Origin: Serinus canaria
Lineage: Eukaryota > Chordata > Aves > Passeriformes > Fringillidae
Reading direction: 5' to 3'
Assembly: GCF_022539315.1 (NCBI RefSeq)
Contig: NC_066343.1
Location: 44,027,433-44,091,432 of the forward strand
Length of the DNA: 64,000 nucleotides
Both the position numbers and the translations under genes were made by a program. This document shows positions 26,446 to 39,039 of the stretch, piece by piece (position 1 is the stretch's first letter; each line of letters opens with the position of its first letter). Under the pieces are notes generated by a model that searched no databases, had not been told where the DNA came from, and worked only from the letters and a program-made list of their open reading frames with translations.

Positions 26446-28908
26446 AGTTTATTTAATATTTTCTTTAGACTGTAGTTCCACTGTAAGGGTTTTTATCACC
26501 CACATAGTGAGGAGGAATAATGAAGGCGAATAACTCCTGTAGTGAGAGTTCTCTGTAGTTAGTCATCTGATTAGGCAGCAAAGCAGGTTTATGAAGAATA
26601 AAAGGAAAGCAACAAACAACCCAAATGTCCTCTGCACATCTTTGAGCAGTTACAGTGAAGGGCTCTAGCAGGGTTATAAAGGGGAATACCTCTCTTGGCT
26701 GGCAGAATAGTCGCATAGATATATACCAGTGAAGCATGTGGCTAAAACCACTTTTCTTTGGAGAAAGCCACAGAGCTGTGATTAATAAACTGGCACTCTG
26801 GCTACTGCCTAATTCCTTGAGTTGCAGCAAGATCTTCACAGTCCCTCACACCTCACTTTCACCCATCATTCCCATACCTAGGAAATCACATCAGAAATGC
26901 AAAGCCCATAAAATCAATGGGAAAAAAGGTTTGTTTAAGTCTGAGTCATCTCTCTAATCTTGTGATTTTCAACTAACCTGAACAACTTTTGTTGACATTG
27001 ACAAGTACAGCTCTTTATGAAGTTACTGTACTTGTTCACCCATGCGATTATTGACTTCAAGAAATTTTTGACTTTTCCTCATACCACATAACCTTGCTCA
27101 TCTGTTACCTAGTGGAAAAAGAAGCTGTAGTTTTACTTAGAGTCACTCAAGAATTACAGCTTCTGCTGCATTTTCAGAATACTTAAGAGAATGAGTTTCT
27201 TTCCAAAGGAGTGGTGTTCAAGATTCAAGATATGATACTAAATCTCTGTTTCACATACAAAACAACATGCCCAGCAAAATGCAGCCAAGGTGCATTAAAA
27301 ATAAACAAGAGATAAGCAAGGAATGCAGCTATTGCTGTTTTCAGAAGTTCTGAAAAAAACTCCTACCTTCATGGTTTGTGACGAAACAAACGCTTTGCAA
27401 GATACCAAGAGTAAGAAACTTGACATTTTTTGTCAGCTGCTGCACAACAGGGATGTGGAGGCATCTGAAGTCATCAAGGTGGTCAAGTATTTGCCAGGGT
27501 GAGGACAGTATCCCTTCTTTGTTATGAAATATGGATCCAGCATTTCAAGTTATAGCCAGGGAAATTATTTCTATGAAATGTGTAAGTGCAAGGATCACAT
27601 CTGCTCTCCAAGGTGTTTGTATCTGAAATACTATCAGTTAGCTCAGAAGCTATTTTCATTATAAATTAAGATGGCTGGATTTTGTGAGCACTTGGTGCAT
27701 TTGTATAATTTTAGAGATGCAAAGTTAGAATGCAGTTTTGATAATTTTGTCCATGGTTGTAACCATTGACTTTTTATATCCTTAATAGCAGCAAAAAGAC
27801 TTACTTTATCCAGACAGAACAGAGCTCCCTGAAAATTTCACTGTGGCTCTCCTAAATTTCCCTAATAGAAGACAAATCTTGCTTTTGGTCTCATCTCCTC
27901 AGAAGCTGAAAAAAAACCCTACCATCCCTAGTAAGTCACTAGTAAGTCACTCAGCACTTAGATGCTGTAGTCAAAGGCATTTTACAAATTCTTAGGTATA
28001 TTATTTACATATTAAGAAAGTGAATTAAGTGTTGCAAGCAGCTAATAAGCACACATTATCAGTAAAGAATGGATGTTCTGGACCATGAAACTGATCAGCA
28101 AAAAACAACTAATAGAAAGTATAACTGTGTGGTCTCAAAGCACTGCTAAATTCTGTCATTGATTTCTGTGGAGATTTCACATGTTTTAACAGATGTAAAA
28201 TTTTTTATGGTTTTCATGCAATTTAGGGATGGAATGTGTTTCCTGGACACAAATAAAGCAATGTCCTCAAAGCATCTTCCACTACTGCAGAGTAAATAAA
28301 TTATAGTACTTCACATTATTATATTCAGTCGTATCAAACAGGGAAGAGATGTAAGTGGAATGACTGAGTTTCTTTAATACACTAATATTTCTCCATAAGG
28401 AGAAGGCAAACCATAATCAAATTGTGAATTAAATTATTTCAGGAGACTAAATAAAACAGCAGGAAGGTAGGCAGCAAAATTTGGGGCAACTGTATGAAAT
28501 TTACGGCAAGTAAATCTAAAATTAGTGCTTAGCACCAATGCAGAATGAGCCCAGTGAAATCACAATGTTCACATTTGACAGCATTAGAGAACTTCATAAC
28601 AAAACCACCCCAAATAATTGTAACTGCCATTTTCTCTAGGACTATAATCAGCAAATAAGTTCCATAAGATATGAAGTCTGAAGTACCTGCATGAATTAGC
28701 AGCACTTCAGCTGAAATATCAAAATTGCCCTGCCATTATAGTTGTGGAAATAAATTGAACACCTTCTTTTAACAAAAGGAATTTTGTATTAACAAAATCC
28801 ATATAAAAGTTATTTAAAAATTAAATTTAAAAAAATCAAAAAGGATAATATACCATATATTTGCATGTACCTTACCACATGTAGATTAATACCAGCTCTG
28901 TTTCTTAC

Positions 28909-28940
28909 TCACATTCGGGGGGGGGGGGGGGGGAATGTGA
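28909..28940. repeat. poly-G run enclosed by an 8-bp inverted repeat
   Basis: Seventeen consecutive G (28917-28933) lie between TCACATTC (28909-28916) and GAATGTGA (28933-28940), which are exact reverse complements. The G run could form a G-quadruplex in the loop of a stem. Long G homopolymers are often mis-sized in assemblies. Confidence 0.92.
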
Positions 28941-31900
28941 AGTTCATGAAAGACCAACTACACAAAAAATGTTAGCTGTGTGAAGAATTAACAAATGTGT
29001 TCAGATTCTTTTACTTATAATCTGACATGCAAAACCATAAAGCTAAAATACTTCATACAAATGAGGTCCCTGCCCAGCATCTTTTGCTGATCAACAGTGG
29101 TTTTTTACAAGGGTTTCATTATCATATGCCCTTGAAAAATTGTGAGTCTTAGAGGCTCTGGAGGGCATGCAATATTACTTAATAACACTTGAATTGTATG
29201 TTAGTATATTGATCTACGATATGTGCCATTTGTACAACCTGGCAATTAGTTTAAAGTCTAAGCAGCTGGGATTTCTGTTTCAAATTCTGATGTTCACTTG
29301 CTATGGGACATAAGGACAACTGCTTATGTATCTGTTATGGAGGTGAAATTAAAAGACTTATTTGACTTACAAAATTTCAATTGGTCTGAAGGAGTGTAGG
29401 AATTATTGGGTAAAATCTTCAATACTTTCTAATCTTGGTAGCTATTCAAATAGCTCCCAAAGCTATACTGTCTGAGTGTCTAAAATACATAGGTGCTATT
29501 TCATCTATTCTGATAAGGAATTTATATGTAAACCGATAGAAAAAATCAGGACTTAAAATAAACTAAGGAACTTCTATGTAAAGAAATAATAAAACAACAT
29601 ACAGACAAATCCAAGCCAAATGAAAATTAACTTTAAATGTTTGTCCTCTGCAGTATATCGCGTTCACACAACCAATTAAAAGAAATGCCATCTCGTTTGG
29701 AAAATATCTATTGATTTCCCAGTTCATCAGATCAGCTTGATGTGTCCGGCAATGGCTCCAATGACATCATCAATATTTTTCTATTTAGAATAATGACTTA
29801 TTTTATATGCCAAGAGCTATAAAAAAGTCTATATACATATATTTCTAAAGACATCAGCTTAAAAACCATCTTGATTTCCCTCCTTAACATACAATATTTT
29901 TATCCAATTTTTAAAAAAATTTGGGATCTTGCCATGAGATTCATTTATGAAACTCAGTAAATTTGTTTAGTTTATAAACTGACCTCTAAATCATGTTTCC
30001 CCTATTAGATGCTGTCGCTTTGGCCTGCATTTGGGGTCCAAATTACACACATTTTTCTTTTAGATTATGCATAACACATTTCAGAGAAATTCTCCCAGCC
30101 CTGCTTCCCCCCTCCTTCTTTCTTCTTTTCCAGACTCCTGTATCTTTTAACTGCTACATATTACCTCTAAATCTTTCTACAGAGTCAAAAAGGCATCCAT
30201 TCAGCTAGATGTTTATTCTGTTCAATTCACTCATCTATGTTTTTAAGACACATTTAGAGCTGACTCCCAACCCAGTTTCTAGCAGTGGGAAAGAATATTT
30301 ATATGCCCTGGACATAGATGAGCCTTTAATCAGATTTCTCCATAGGGCCAATTGGCATATAAAAACCGGGCAAAATCTGAGCCAGGAACCAGCAATGAGA
30401 CAGTTCTCACATCTAACCCCACGCAATTCTTTCTTCTAAGATTCTCCTTCTGGGAATGGGGGAAGTGGAAGAAATTCCTTATCTTTTCCAGCTTCTTTCC
30501 ACATGGTGGGCTCTCAAGTTCCTCTCAGACAATATTTCATCACAGGCCAGGATGAAGTTTAGCAAGCTTGAAAAACTTCCTTCCCCTGGAATTGCAGAAA
30601 AATGGAGTGGTATTGCTATTTTTGAATATTCCTGGTTTGGACTGCTTCTGTGGAATTCATCCTGTTTCAAAGGATGTGGCCTGTGAGACCCTGTGCAAAG
30701 CAGGCTAGAGCACGGTGTTTCTACCCTTGCAGCAGAACTGAGTGATGCAGAACTAGCTCTTCTGCCACTGGCAATGCCATCACCTACTCAAACTCCATCT
30801 GGGGCCCACCACAGTATTCTGAATACTCAAAACAAAACACGTGGCTGGAAACCCAGTAATTTATTTTACCACTTCGGTAATCCCTGGAATGTGGTTTGCT
30901 GACCTCTGGTGGTTATCCAAGCTACAAGAGACGTGGCTTGCCTGTCGGACCTGGAAAGTTATAAAGGAAAATTTATTAACTCCTAAGGGGGGGTGCAAGC
31001 ATGGCGTTAGACAGTGGGAGAAGTGGGAGATTTAAGTCCCAAATTTCAGAAGCTACTGTGCTGCTGACAAACTAAAGTGCTGTGTTGCTTTATCTTGGTG
31101 TCACTTTACCCAGCAAAAAGAACTGAAGCAAACAAAGCATAGTGGTAGCTTCTGTGCTTCATATGCTCTCATCTAGGTTCCTGCTTTTACTCTTGCGGCT
31201 TGCATTGCTCATCACTCTAATTCCTGATGGCCCTGTGATCCTAGGGGAAGACTGATGCCTTTGAGCACCAGACTCAGAAGGGATGACTGCAATGTCAGGT
31301 ATTAAAGCCACAAAGGCTGAAGAGCAGAGGCAAGCCATGTCCTTCACAAAGTTGCACATAGTCTGTCCCAAGAAAACTCCAGGCGACGCTAAGGATTACC
31401 TCTTCTGTTTTGGGCCCAAACTCTTGGTTTGAACTTGTCTTTGAAAGAAAGTCTAAGATGAAATTGAATCAGCAACAGTGTATGCAGTGTCTGAAGAAGG
31501 CCAAGTCCCCAGGACCATGTTCAGCTGATGGAGATGCACTGCTTCCCCCTCTGTCTCTAACAGTCCTCCCTACCACACACTGCCCAGCAAGTCAGTGAGC
31601 AGCCCAGGATTGCACTAAATTCATCCTCTGAGAATGAAAAAAAGCAAGCCCTTCATCTCAGACATTATTAAAGTCTGCTATGAGTCATGTTTGTCCTTGG
31701 TTATATTCCTTCCAAGGAAGTATTTTCCTCTGCCCATGGAAATGTACACTAAATATAAACACAGCTTTCTCAGTGACATTTGACCAGTTTAATGACTATA
31801 CCATTTTCAAGGACATTTTCTGTTCTTATGTACTGAGTCCAGATTGTTTCTATTTGCATTTTTCTGACAGAATAGTGGCTAAAACAGACTACAGTCTATT

Positions 31901-32769
31901 TGAGTCTGAAATAACTTCTGGTTACATGACTGCCTGAGATTTTCCATTTAAAAAGTGACAAACATTCTCTCCTTTTTCTTGTTACCAGTCAACATACATT
32001 ACTCAATTCAAGGATGTATTGTCTTATCTATTTTTCTAGCTTTGTCACTGATCCCCTACACTCTCTACCTGTCAGCATAGCTTCTCATCATTTGTTGAAT
32101 AACAGTTAATTATTTGATACAGCCAATACCAAAAAGGATTCCAATGAGTATCCTTTTAAGATCAACCTACTGTAAAAAACTTGCTCCAAATGCATTTTTT
32201 CAGCCCAGTCCTGACTTAGATTGGAGGGATAGACTTCTGTGTTAGAAAATGATGTAGCAGATAGCCAAGAGGATATCTAGGTATCGTGCTTCTAGAAAAT
32301 GAAAAACTACATCCACACTAACCATTCTATAAATTACTCTAAACTCAAGTTGTGTTAAAGAAATGCAAAAATAGTGTGTGAATATGGCTTTGGCGTGAGT
32401 ACCCTGACTTAATTTACTTTTCTGGACTGAGTTTATAAAAGAATCTCTAGAATACCACCCTTGCAGGTGACTCTTAGGACAAATGATCTATGTAAACAGT
32501 TAGATCTCAGTTCTCTGGTGTGACCAGGTGTAAGCCAGCATTTTCAGTCTCTGCTTGGTGAGACAATAGTTCATTTCTTTATTAAGGGCTAAAATTTGTC
32601 CTCTGATACGTGTGAATGGCTCCCAATGAAGTAAATGAAAATGACAATTAATTATTTAGCTTAGTTACAGGGGTATAACTAGAGCAATAATGGGAAGAAA
32701 TTAAAAGAAGAAAAATCTAGATTGACTATCAGAAGAAAATCCCAGGCAGTAAGATTATTTGCATACATC

Positions 32770-32797
32770 TCTGTCTCAGTTCTTGAACTGAGACAGA
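32770..32797. repeat. perfect inverted repeat, 13-bp arms, 2-nt loop
   Basis: TCTGTCTCAGTTC (32770-32782) pairs exactly with 32785-32797 across TT. Pairing stops at both ends. No transposon features are visible. Confidence 0.93.
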
Positions 32798-34528
32798 TCT
32801 GGACTACACTTCGCCCATCATCATCATAACATTAGACAGTGTAATAATTTCTCAAGGGAAATGAACACTTGGGAACATTTAAAGTAGATTGGAAAAACAT
32901 CAGGAAATATAGCACGGAAATCAATTCCACATTAACAGGAAGATATAGTGGTTGATCTTTATCATCTTTGCATTCCACATCTTACAGCTTATTTCCATCT
33001 CCAGGATATAGAAGCCTGAGGAGGTGAAAGGAGGCTGTTGTAGTTACTGGGTAAATAAATACTTCTGTTCCTTACAAGTAATCTCTGATATGGAAAGTGC
33101 CTGGAGCCTACAAAACAAGGTTTGCCCCTTCTTTCTCATCAATGAGAAGAAGCAGATTGATCAAGCCAAGGCAGTCATATTGTTCAACCTAGAGTGTCCT
33201 TCACATGTAAGATACACAGTCTGATGGTGAACCCAGGTGGCTCTGCATGTTTCCAGGATGGGTGTCCACGGATGAAGGTAAGCCTTGCCCTTCTGAAGTT
33301 GGCCAGAGTGAGCCTGCTGATCATTGGAATCATTCAGTGATGTTTAAATGAGGAGCAAGGCACACAGACAAATAACGCAGCAGTCACACTGCTGTGTAAT
33401 CTAACTCCAGAAATTTTGCAGTCAGCTTCCTTGAGATAGGAAAAGAGTGCACTACATTTGTGCAGCTTAGGAAACTAGAATGCCATTCTAAAAATTGCTT
33501 CCCTAACCTTGTCTTCAACAGAGAATATGTACATCATCATCTGCATTTGAATAAAACATTGAATCATATGCCCTTAGTATAAAGTTGAATATCAGATGCA
33601 GAGGGTAGCATGTGAACCACACAGGGCTAAAACTGTCCTGCAAATACATACTCACATGCATATTCTACACCATGGCAGCAGAAATGATGGCACAGCCCTT
33701 ACGTTTTTCTGATAATGTAGCTCTTTGAAACATTGTTAGCTCCCTCTCTCTCCATCATGTCACACAGGACACGAAATAGGACAGGGTCCCAGTGGTTCTC
33801 AATTCATAGGCATGTCATACAATCCAACAAGCCAGTTTTATAAAGCCATCCTGAATGAGGCCCTGTGCCTGCAAGGGAAATTTAATTGGATTTCTTTACA
33901 GCTTGCAACAATCCAATGAAAAATTATGTAAGAATAGCATGATTCGATTTCAGCATGCACTTGAATAATAATATTTTTTAAAAGAAAGACTTCTTCATGC
34001 ACACACAGGATTAAAAAAAAAGAAGAAAAGTAAAAATGAAAACAAGGTAAACCAGCAGTTTTCAATCCAAACAGACTGCATGGCCTAACTTTATTCACAA
34101 CAGCACAGACATTGTGTGTGTCATTGTCCCAAGTCAGGATATAAAAGCACAAATTATATACCATTCGATGTGAATATATAAGCTTTCATAGCTTCTGAAT
34201 TTGACTTCTAGGAATAATAATGGAGTCTTTAATTTTTTCCTCATACTCTGAATCAAAAAGACTGAGAAAAGAAAAGAAAATATTGCTTTATCCAGCTCAA
34301 GTAATAATGACGAATTTCAAGCTTTACAGATTTGCGCTGCTTGGGTGTAACTTAAATATTTCTCTGCTTCTCATCATAGTTTGCACACATTTTTCACATT
34401 GAGAAGTAGCCAGATACAACCTTTGGGATCTTTGGGTTTCTTAAGGATACATGGAAGGTGCTTGCAAATGTGCTTCTGCGTGTGTTTGTGTAGCTGAATG
34501 TGCACGTGCCTAACGATTGTCCCTAACA

Positions 34529-34968
34529 GGGCAACGAACCTGGTGAAGGATCTAGAGAATAGGTCGGATGCAGAATGGAGGAGGGACCCAGGGTTGTTTA
34601 GCCTGGAAAAAAGGAGGCTCAGGGGGGACCTCATCACTCTCTACACCTGCCTGAAAGGAGGTTGTAGCAGGTTGGGTATCAGCTGCTTCGCCCAGACAAC
34701 TGGCAACAGGACAAGGGGAAGTGTCTCCAGGCTTTACTGGGGGAGGTTCAGGCTGGACATCAGGATAAATCTTTTCTCTGAAAGGATCGTTAAGCTTTAA
34801 ATGGTCTGCCTAGCAAGGTGGTGAAGTCACTGCCCCTGCAGGTGCTCAAGAAGCAGCTGGATGTGGCACATAGTTCTAGGGTATAGTTGACAAGGTGGTG
34901 ATTGGACAAAGATTGGATTTGATGATCTCAAAGGTCTTTTCCAACCTAAATGATTCTGTGATTCTAAA
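34529..34968 (+). mobile_element. CR1 LINE 3' fragment
   Basis: This is a 5'-truncated CR1 non-LTR retrotransposon piece covering the end of ORF2 and the 3' UTR. Recognisable CR1 landmarks in order are GTTTAGCCTGGAAAAAAGG, CTCAGGGGGGACCTCATCAC, CTGAAAGGAGGTTGTAGC, CAACAGGACAAGG, GGTTCAGGCTGGACATCAGG and the terminal TTTTCCAACCTAAATGATTC / TGTGATTCT tail. CR1 is the dominant bird LINE and ends in a short microsatellite rather than poly-A. The copy has several substitutions and cannot encode protein. Confidence 0.95.
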
Positions 34969-36220
34969 TACTATGTGAAAAGTGGCACCTAAACTGACAA
35001 CTGTCTGTGGATTTCTTTTATATCCAGATAGAGCAAATTACTAATCTGATGGTAAATTCAAATGATTTTATTGTATTTAATTAAAAATGACCAACAAGAC
35101 TCAAATTATAATCATAACTGCTACTCCACTTGAGTTTAAACTTGTCTCTCTTAAATTCGTGTCTTTCAGTGCACAAGTTTTGGACTGGTAATGTCAAAGT
35201 AGTTTGCGTCATTTTCAGTGACTTCAGCACACAAGGAGGGAACAAATGAGATTTATGATCCAGAAGAACAAAAGGAAGTTTGAAACTGTAGAATGAACAT
35301 GTTAGTTTTATGCTTCTGGTAAAATTATCATTGATCTCAATAAGAATTATATTGATAATGAATATTTATCATTAGTTTTTAAAAAGAAGGCTCTCTTTCA
35401 TACATGACTGAGCTCTTTCTTAGAAATTACAGTTCAAAATCTAAAGCCTTTGAAATAAAATGTAATATCAAGTACATAATATTGCAGGAAACAGTAAATT
35501 TTGTGATCAAGTACATAACATTGACTCACAAAACACACAGACTGGTCAGTTTTACAGCAGATATCTTTCTCTTCCGTAGCTCTCCTATTAACATTCTTTA
35601 TTTTAAAATTTCTTCTACTAAGTTTTTTAAAAACATAATTTTTATCCAGAGGGTCCTGGTATTTGATTTGCTTCAGATTGATGCCAGGATGGCTTATGGC
35701 CTTATATTTATTGATACTTGAAGAAGGATTTCCTCAGACAGCCTGCCCCCACCTTTCAAGTACAGAGGCTGTCTTGAGGCTGACAAATTCCTCTAGTATG
35801 TTTTGACTGCTGATCTGAGGGTTCAAGCCCCAGAGGTGCCTATAACTGGCCTCATACTTTTGACATTTTCCCTGCCTAATATTTAATTTTATGCCCCTTC
35901 TGAGCCCTCACTTTGGAGGAAATATATGAAAATTATTATTCCTAAAAGAGTTAAGATTTCAGGGAAAAACAGCAAAACTGAGCCACAGACCAAGTGGGAT
36001 ACACCAAGGCATTCACCACCCAAGCAGCTAAAAGGGTTCTAGTCTGGTGGCTCAGCTGGTGGACCCAACGTGGACCTGCTGTGGCTTATTTTACATTTAG
36101 CATTAACATCCTTGGAATTGAGTGGGGGAGGGAGGGAAATAAGCCCTGTTGGTACCAAGCTGTGCTGTCAAAAGGGGATTTCTGAATTGTTTCTGGGAGA
36201 AATCTAACCTGACTGCAGTG
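34969..36220. other. non-coding stretch between CR1 copies
   Basis: AT-rich unique DNA. The imperfect direct repeat ATCAAGTACATAAYATT occurs twice near 35468 and 35508. A 105-codon + frame (35404-35721) has no recognisable motif. Confidence 0.5.
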
Positions 36221-36680
36221 AACCTGTGGAGTGAGGCCAGTGGAGGGCCATGAAGTTGGTCAAAGGGTTGAAGCACCTCTTCTATGAAGAGAGACTGAGA
36301 GAGGTGGGGATGTTCAGCCTGGAGGAAAGAAGGCTCCAGACAGACCTTAGAGCAGTCTTCCAGAACCTGAAGGAGCTCCACAAGAAACTGGACCTTTTGA
36401 CAAGAGCATACAGAGATAGGATATGGGAGAATGGCTTTAAACTGAAAGAGGGTGGGTTTCAATAAGATATGAGGAATAAATTCTTTACTGTGAGGGTAGT
36501 GAGTGAGGCACTTGAACTGTTTACCTTTAGAACCTATGGCTCCTGCATTTCCAGCAGTGTTCAAGGCCAGGCTGGATGTCAGGTTGAGAAACCTGGTCTA
36601 CTGAAAGGTGTTCCTGCCCAAGGTAGAGAGGGTTGGAACTTTAAGGCACCTTCCACCCCAAAACATTCTGTGATTTTGTA
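36221..36680 (+). mobile_element. CR1 LINE 3' fragment
   Basis: A second 5'-truncated CR1 copy. Visible landmarks are GAGGCCAGTGGAGGGCCATG, a CTTCTATGAAGAGAGACTGA segment, TTCAGCCTGGAGGAAAGAAG, a GTTCAAGGCCAGGCTGGATG segment and the end CTTCCACCCCAAAACATTCT followed by GTGATT. It is more diverged than the copy at 34.5 kb, and its tail variant (AAGGCACCTTCCACCCC) points to a different CR1 subfamily. Confidence 0.93.
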
Positions 36681-36882
36681 ACGGGAAACTATAGCATTCA
36701 AAATGGGCAGGGGGAAACATGCAAATGTCTTTTTCTAGAAAGAGAAAAGTAGCACCAACAGGAAGTCCCCAAATTTTTGCAACTTTCCCTGGGAGAGAAT
36801 AATGGAGAATGTAAAATTACTCTGGCGTGTTAGTGGAGTACTGTTAAAACTTAACTGCCTTCCCTAATTTAACACTTGTGGC

Positions 36883-37012
36883 CTTGAACACTTCTGTGGA
36901 TGGGACATACACAACTCCTCTGGGCAGCATGTTCCAGTGCCTCCTGTATTCCAGTGTGTTACTGCCCTGTAATGTTTCATACATATTCACATTTTTGAGA
37001 AAAATTCTTCTG
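36883..37012 (-). mobile_element. CR1 LINE fragment, minus strand
   Basis: Read on the + strand, the segment has CTTGAACACTTCTGTGGATG, then CAACTCCTCTGGGCAGCATG and TTCCAGTGCCT. This is the reverse complement of the CR1 region encoding the end of ORF2 and the early 3' UTR. A short GAGAAAAATTCTTCTG piece near 36998 fits the same alignment. The copy is short, old and lacks the CR1 tail, so its ends are approximate. Confidence 0.65.
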
Positions 37013-39039
37013 GTCTGGAAAACTCAGCTAAGTGGTTTTTACATTCTCCAAGGTGAAGAATAATTTATTGAAATATAAGGAGGTAAAGGTCAGCTAGCAT
37101 TTAAACATTGATATTGCCCTGTGGAGGTAGATGAAAATTTTGCCATGGAATCTCATGGGTCAACACTGGGCTTTAAGAAGCTCAGAACTTTCTAGCTTTA
37201 AACTTTATGAGTTTTGATTTTGATTTGTTAATGTTTTTTGTTTATAAAATGGTGGACAAAGTCAGGGGTTTTTTATCTAGTTCTGTCTTTAGAAATATTT
37301 ATCTGCAAGCAGGGATCTCTGATTGTGTTGACATCTATCCACACCAACCTTCCATCCCCAGTATCACTCTCAAAGTTGCTGTTTGTTACAAAACACACAA
37401 GTTTTCCTATTAATGTCAAAGAATAAGTCACTTAAGCCCTTGCCCTGTGCTAGGGGTGATGAATATGGGTTTCCATTTGTCTTTTGTCTGTCATGGCAGA
37501 CACAATTTGATTGGAGGGCAGATGTGTAGGTTGATACTATAATTGTTTCTGTATAAATGTTGTCACAAGAGCAAAGCATTCAAAAAGCATAGTCTGAGTC
37601 TGGCAACCAGGCAGACCTAGCTTGCACAAATAAAGCATTTACATATTAATTATAGTTGTGAAAGAATTCTTTAACACCCCTACTTAAAAGCAGACACCTG
37701 CTATTGAAACTATGTTCCTTTTTATGTTATTTTGATAAGCATAGATTTTTACGATACTAATATTCTTCATTACATCAATATGCACAGCATCCCTAATCCT
37801 CATTCTTTAGGTGCTTTAGACTAAGATACCTCAGTTTAGAGGAAGCTCAAAATAAATGAACAATAAACTTCACCCCCCGTGAAGTTCTTTGACATTGCTG
37901 ACTATATATGCAACTGCAGAAATAAAGAGCAAATTGCCTTACAGATATAGTTTTGTTTACTTAAATAAGTGTTCTCTCATGTAAAACACAATTTTGAAGA
38001 CACAGACTGCTCACATGTCTTTAGAAATTTAGACCACAGAACCTTCACCCAGCAGTCATTTCTTTTCCTTTGTCAAAATATTAGTGTAGCTGGTTTTATG
38101 TTAGGCAAATATACTTCACCTGGCACATACTTTAGACAGAACTGGTGATTAAAGACTACTGAGCTTTTATATTTTGTTGCCAACACTTATGTCTTCTTGA
38201 GCATTTGCTTTCTCCTCCTTGACACCTTCCCTTTTTGTTTCAGAAGCAAAGCAGAAGTAGAATGGATGGAGGATAAGTGCTGGAAATTTGCAGCCTTTCC
38301 ATTAGCTCCATCATCATCCAGAGGACCATCAGCTCCTCTAGGAAGTCCTAGGAAGATCTAGGAAGTTCAGATCAAGTGGAGGTCAGACCATGCTTCCAAG
38401 TCAGGGTGCTTTGAGCAAACTGCAAAGGTTTTGAGCAATTTTCCCTTTAGTTTCTGCTTAGTGCTCAAGTCAGCAGAGGCTGAACAAAAGCCTGTGGCTT
38501 CAAGGAGAAAGCTAGTAAATGTGTCTTGAGCATCATTCTGAGGATGTACAATACTTGTAACACCAAAGGCAACAGCAAACCCTGAAACAGATGGAGCATA
38601 TAGAGGAATTTATTCATATTAGGCATGCAGACAATAATGTATTAATAATTATACAATGCTAAATTTGTCTCTCAGTGTAAATAGTGACTGAATTCAGCCT
38701 CCATGACAGAGTTAGCTTGTGGTAGCTCCTGAAGCCTTCCTGGTAATCACCTGAGAAAGCAATGTTTGCCATGAACCAGGGACTATGTTGAAGTAGTGAA
38801 ATATTATTTTACTGCATTGAAGTTTTCTGGCACTGTTAATTAAATAATGAAGATTCACTAATGAAATCCATGCTAATAAAATCCATGCCTCAAGGTTAGA
38901 TAAGCCCTAAGATCTGCTCAAATGGCAGTAGCTCTGCTATTGCCTCCTATACAATCTATTTGGCAGTACATTGTTTCTCCTTTAAAGCGGAGGGAAGTAG
39001 CTGGAGCAGGAGACACCCTTTACTAAATTGTGAGATTTT
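37013..39039. other. non-coding stretch, no gene recognised
   Basis: Unique AT-rich DNA. It contains a small hairpin (8-bp arms AACTTCAC at 37866-37873 and 37879-37886 around CCCCC) and a triplicated CTAGGAAG motif near 38338-38367. Confidence 0.5.

Larger units (their letters stand above)
26446..34528. other. non-coding stretch, no gene recognised
   Basis: Unique AT-rich DNA with the G17 inverted repeat (28909-28940) and the hairpin at 32770-32797. An 11-bp tandem duplication of AGTAAGTCACT lies near 27930-27951. Frames are at most about 124 codons and have no recognisable motif. Confidence 0.6.

Noticed and set aside
35810..35850. tRNA B-box-like GGGTTCAAGCCCC
   Set aside because: No matching A box, acceptor stem or cloverleaf could be built around it, and no adjoining SINE tail is visible.
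37866..37886. 8-bp-arm hairpin with a C5 loop
   Set aside because: Arms this short recur by chance in 64 kb.
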